A DNA stretch of 64,000 nt, taken from NCBI GenBank assembly GCA_014378705.1, contig JACMND010000069.1:1-64000 (forward strand), given 5' to 3'. Under the pieces are notes generated by a model. That model had not been told where the DNA came from. It did no database searches and was given only the letters and a program-made list of their open reading frames with translations. A program made the translations under genes and the position numbers. Positions 60,179 through 64,000 of this stretch are shown here, piece by piece; positions within the stretch are counted from its first letter, which is position 1, and each line of letters opens with the position of its first letter. The stretch is from Pedobacter sp. GTDB lineage: Bacteria > Bacteroidota > Bacteroidia > Sphingobacteriales > Sphingobacteriaceae.

Positions 60179-60652
60179 TTAAACTTTTGGCCCAAACAAT
60201 TTTTCGAGAACAGATCTCCGGTAACTGAAAATTCTTTCAATTTTCTTTTTTACAAAAAGTTTATGTGCCAGATTTCCAAGTATTCCCAATGGCAGTTCAT
60301 ATTTTATTTCATCCTGCATTTTAACACCGTTTTCATGTTTATGGTAAGTATGCGTATGTTCCCATAATTTATACGGCCCTTTTAATTGCTTGTCTGTGAA
60401 AAAAGATGGACGATTAACTTTGCAAATTTCAGTTTTCCAGGGCAGCGGAATACCCAAAATAGGCTTTACAGTGTATTGAATGATCATTCCTTCGTAAATC
60501 GCCTTGTCATCTAATTTTGTTAGAATTTTAAAATCAAGTTCTGGTGGTGTTATCAAAGCCAGATTTTTAGGTGAAGAAAAAAAATCCCAGGCTTTTTCGA
60601 TGTTGATAGGTAAAAATTGTTCGGTTTTAAAATAGAATAAACTCATTATCAA
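60179..60652 (-). CDS. SRPBCC family protein
   Basis: FLPINIEKAWDFFSSPKNLALITPPELDFKIL...LWEHTHTYHKHENGVKMQDEIKYELPLG. Confidence 0.85.
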   Translation of the reverse strand: MIMSLFYFKTEQFLPINIEKAWDFFSSPKNLALITPPELDFKILTKLDDKAIYEGMIIQYTVKPILGIPLPWKTEICKVNRPSFFTDKQLKGPYKLWEHTHTYHKHENGVKMQDEIKYELPLGILGNLAHKLFVKKKIERIFSYRRSVLEKLFGPKV

Positions 60653-61164
60653 GTGTTAAAATGTTTTATAACATCGGGTAAACAGATTGTTAGCCATGAT
60701 GTATAATTTGTGGGATTAATGATTAAATCATTTTCCAGATCTGCGAGGGTTATATATTTATAGTTTTGAACCTCAAGTGGATTGGGTTTAGGAATATCAT
60801 TACTTAATCCGAAATAAACATGATCGAGTTCATGTTCCGACAAACCGTTGTCAAATAAAGTTTTATAAATAAAACTAAATTTAAAACCGATTTTACATTT
60901 AATGCCCATCTCTTCTTTCAACCTTCTGTTAATGGTGTCAAAGGTTTTTTCGCCTTTGCAGGGATGACTACAACAAGTGTTACTCCACAATCCGCCGGAA
61001 TGATATTTACTTTCAGCTCTTTGCTGTAATAATAACTCACGTTTAGAATTAAATATAAAAATTGAAAAAGCACGATGTAAGGTTGATGTGAGGTGCACTT
61101 CCAATTTGTCCATCTCACCTACTTCATTATCATTTTCGTCAACAAGAATTAATAAGTCGTTCAT
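60649..61164 (-). CDS. idi: isopentenyl-diphosphate delta-isomerase (type I)
   Basis: LHRAFSIFIFNSKRELLLQQRAESKYHSGGLWSNTCCSHPCKGE, RRLKEEMGI, EHELDHVYFG. Confidence 0.95.
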   Translation of the reverse strand: MNDLLILVDENDNEVGEMDKLEVHLTSTLHRAFSIFIFNSKRELLLQQRAESKYHSGGLWSNTCCSHPCKGEKTFDTINRRLKEEMGIKCKIGFKFSFIYKTLFDNGLSEHELDHVYFGLSNDIPKPNPLEVQNYKYITLADLENDLIINPTNYTSWLTICLPDVIKHFNT

Positions 61165-61171
61165 ATTTTTA

Positions 61172-62008
61172 TTACAAAAGATTCATTTTATTTTCTACCA
61201 TGCAATTAATCATCAGGCCGAATTTTCTACTGTTATTTATACGTATTCTTTCAGATAAAACACGCTCTGCTGAAAGCTTTTTAATCTTTTTAAACAAGGA
61301 ATTGTAATATACATAAGCCATATAAACACCTCCTCTTGATGTGGGTGGTAATTTTTTTATCCCGATAAGCGCTATTTTAAAATCATTTTCAATCTCATTT
61401 TCAATCTCCGTTTTAGCCTGATAATTAAACTGATCCATGTTTACGTGCGGAAAGTAGGTTCTGCCCAGAAGGCTGTAGTCATCTTTAAGATCTCTTAAAA
61501 AATTTACTTTTTGGAAGGCCGCACCTAATTTCATAGCATATGGTTTGAGATCTTCAAACAACTTTTTATCTCCTTCACTAAATACATGAAGACACATTAA
61601 ACCCACAACTTCTGCTGAGCCTAAAATATATTTTTGATATTTTTCTGGTGTATAATGCACTTTTTCAAGGTCCATTTCCATGCTCTGTAGAAAAGTCTCT
61701 ATTAATTCACAATCTATGTCATAACGGTTTACAGCTTGCTGAAAAGAATTTAAAATAGGATTTATAGAAATCCGGCACTCAATAGATTCGTAGGTATCTC
61801 TTTTAAGTTTATACAGCAGGCTCTTTTTATCAAAGCCGTCAAAGCTGTCTACAATTTCATCAGCAATTCTTACAAAACCGTAAATTGAATAAATAGCATC
61901 CCTAAGCCGGGAATTGATAAAATATATTCCGAGCGAAAAACTGGTACTATAAGTACGGGTTGTTAATTTACTTATCTTAACAGACAAGTTTTCATACAAT
62001 GTGATCAT
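61172..62008 (-). CDS. crtB: phytoene/squalene synthase family protein
   Basis: RDAIYSIYGFVRIADEIVDSF, YILGSAEVVGLMCLHVF, GAAFQKVNFLRDLKDDYSLLGRTYFP. Confidence 0.9.
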   Translation of the reverse strand: MITLYENLSVKISKLTTRTYSTSFSLGIYFINSRLRDAIYSIYGFVRIADEIVDSFDGFDKKSLLYKLKRDTYESIECRISINPILNSFQQAVNRYDIDCELIETFLQSMEMDLEKVHYTPEKYQKYILGSAEVVGLMCLHVFSEGDKKLFEDLKPYAMKLGAAFQKVNFLRDLKDDYSLLGRTYFPHVNMDQFNYQAKTEIENEIENDFKIALIGIKKLPPTSRGGVYMAYVYYNSLFKKIKKLSAERVLSERIRINNSRKFGLMINCMVENKMNLL

Positions 62009-62047
62009 ACTTATTTTTGTTTAGGTTTAATATTATAAATTTAAACA

Positions 62048-62932
62048 CTATGAAATTAAAATTTGGCTGAGATCTTCAACTGATTTTAAGCATTTTATAT
62101 TATTTCCAATATTAAGCTGTCCAATTAATTTCTGGTTACCTGCTATAAATACATTGCTGGTAACCAAATCAATGTTTAGCTGATTTAAGTAATTTTGTGT
62201 ATCTCTCGCAAAATCGTGATGTACTAATAGAAAAAGCAGGTTATCAGGCTTTGTGTCCTTCACTGCTTCTTTTAATGAACTCAGCGGAACATTGTTACCC
62301 AAATAGATAACCTTTTGACCCGAGAACCTAATTAAATAATTTGCAAAGAGCAGGCCAATGTCATGATGCTCGTTCTCGGGTAAAAACAGTAACCACTTTA
62401 TTGAACCATGTTTTGGTACGGGTAATGAATCAATAACGGTATATAGCTTTTGCTTAATTAAATTACTTATAAAATGTTCGTGTGCAGGAGCTGCTGTATC
62501 ATTAGACCACATTAAACCAATTCTGATCAATAGGGGATATATCACATTGGTGTATGTTTCTTTCATACCCTTACGAAGCAGGCAGTGAGAAAAAACTTTT
62601 TCAAATTGACCTTCATCATAGCTTAAGCTGGCTGCTACAAGTTGAGAGACAAAGTATTCTTCAGGCTCGTTAATATTTAGCAGACCGTTTTGAAGGTTGA
62701 TCAGCTCAAACAGCTTTTCATCAGGCATAACGCAAAGTTCAGAAACCTTAAACTCGGTATTCATTAAACTTACAATGTTTAGCAAGCGGCGTAACTGAAC
62801 ATTATCGTAGTATCGGGTATTTCCTTCTGAGCGGCTAGGTTTCAAAGCGTTGTATCGCTGCTCCCATACCCGTATTGTATGTGGCTTAATTCCGGAGAAT
62901 TGCGAAAGCTGAGAAATCGAAAATAAATTCAT
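62048..62932 (-). CDS. MerR-family regulator with B12-binding-type C-terminus (CarH/LitR-like)
   Basis: ISQLSQFSGIKPHTIRVWEQRYNALKPSRSEGNTRYYDN (MerR HTH); MWSNDTAAPAHEH = W-x9-EH; ENEHHDIG = ExHxxG. Confidence 0.85.
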   Translation of the reverse strand: MNLFSISQLSQFSGIKPHTIRVWEQRYNALKPSRSEGNTRYYDNVQLRRLLNIVSLMNTEFKVSELCVMPDEKLFELINLQNGLLNINEPEEYFVSQLVAASLSYDEGQFEKVFSHCLLRKGMKETYTNVIYPLLIRIGLMWSNDTAAPAHEHFISNLIKQKLYTVIDSLPVPKHGSIKWLLFLPENEHHDIGLLFANYLIRFSGQKVIYLGNNVPLSSLKEAVKDTKPDNLLFLLVHHDFARDTQNYLNQLNIDLVTSNVFIAGNQKLIGQLNIGNNIKCLKSVEDLSQILIS

Positions 62933-63106
62933 TGTTTAAATTTATAAATAAATATTTAAACAGAAATTTAAATTTAAAAAATGATTTTGAAAAGATATAT
63001 GTTTGAGCACATATAAAGTGGCATAAATTGATAATTATTAGACACGAATAGTTATAGACCACATGAATCAATGTGGGTTATAAATAATTACCAAAAAATT
63101 TAGCTG

Positions 63107-64000
63107 TTACAGAATTACTGTCTTATTTCTTAAGTAGTGATCAGCAAGAACAAGCGCTGCCATAGCCTCTACAATCGCTACAGCTCTTGGTACAACACAA
63201 GGATCGTGTCTGCCTTTCCCTTTTATTTCAGCAGGAATTCCTTCGGCGTTTACAGTATTTTGATTTTGCATAATGGTAGCCACAGGTTTAAAGGCAACCT
63301 GAAAAAATATTTCCATACCATTAGAAATTCCACCTTGTATCCCACCAGAAAAATTAGTTGATGTTTTAAAAGGTTTGTTAACGCTATCCGTACTGGCATT
63401 TGGAATAATAATATCGTTATGTTCCGAACCTCTCATTTCTGATCCGGAAAAACCAGAACCATATTCAAAGCCATGAACCGCATTTATACTTAGCATTGCC
63501 TTGCCCAGATCGGCGTGTAGTTTATCAAAAACCGGATCGCCAAGCCCAACTGGACAATTGCGGATTACACAAGAAATTTTACCTCCGATGGTGTCGCCTT
63601 CTTTACGGATCTGATCGATATGTTCAATCATGCGTTCTGCGGTCACTGGGTCCGCACATCTTACTATATTACCTTCCCGGATTTGCAATAACTCGTTTAC
63701 CGAATTTCTTTCAAGTCTTGGTGCGTTAATGTTACCAACGGCAGAAACATGGGCAAATATTTCAATCCCTATTTGTTGAAGTAAAATTTTAGCAATAGCA
63801 CCTGCAGCTACTCTGGCTACTGTTTCTCTTGCCGATGATCTGCCGCCACCGCGGTAATCTCTATGACTATATTTATAATCATAAGTATAATCAGCATGTG
63901 AAGGACGATAGGTATCTTTTATATGTGAATAATCTTGTGATTTTTGATCTTCGTTAAGGATGTTTAGGGCTATTGGGGTACCCGTGGTTTTCCCTTCAAA
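63107..64000 (-). CDS. aroC: chorismate synthase, 5' end truncated by window edge
   Basis: The frame extends past the ORF-track Met (63688) to 64000: [71 protein letters not shown]. Confidence 0.95.
   Translation of the reverse strand, partial: FEGKTTGTPIALNILNEDQKSQDYSHIKDTYRPSHADYTYDYKYSHRDYRGGGRSSARETVARVAAGAIAKILLQQIGIEIFAHVSAVGNINAPRLERNSVNELLQIREGNIVRCADPVTAERMIEHIDQIRKEGDTIGGKISCVIRNCPVGLGDPVFDKLHADLGKAMLSINAVHGFEYGSGFSGSEMRGSEHNDIIIPNASTDSVNKPFKTSTNFSGGIQGGISNGMEIFFQVAFKPVATIMQNQNTVNAEGIPAEIKGKGRHDPCVVPRAVAIVEAMAALVLADHYLRNKTVIL

Overview
The window looks like a chromosomal segment from a Bacteroidota bacterium, probably Sphingobacteriaceae-like. Supporting signs are TAnnTTTG -7 boxes, T9SS C-terminal sorting domains, and the purH-mreBCD-pbp2-rodA and rpsF-rpsR-rplI gene orders. 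Most of it is core content: dnaX, icd, rpsF/rpsR/rplI, tdk, the mre/rod cell-shape cluster, purH/purN, tyrosine catabolism (hppD/hmgA/fah), a LytS/LytTR pair, and a carotenoid/light-response cluster (photolyase, TspO-like, SRPBCC, idi, crtB, CarH-like MerR). The 3' edge cuts through aroC. The accessory material is a duplicated pair of ferritin-like Tat-type proteins, a GntK-Gnd fusion, a DnaQ-like exonuclease/GIY-YIG fusion flanked by a duplicated tRNA-Phe 3' end, and a GH78/esterase cluster with two ~1.6 kaa multidomain T9SS proteins sharing repeated modules. There are also decayed gene remnants (dgoD 3' end, Uma2) and dispersed intergenic repeats. No CRISPR array, rRNA operon, transposase, integrase or prophage was recognised. 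All calls are from reading motifs and the supplied ORFs; no database search was run. The strongest candidates for follow-up are the tRNA-Phe flanking duplication around the exonuclease/GIY-YIG gene, the GntK-Gnd fusion, and the crtI-less CarH/photolyase cluster.
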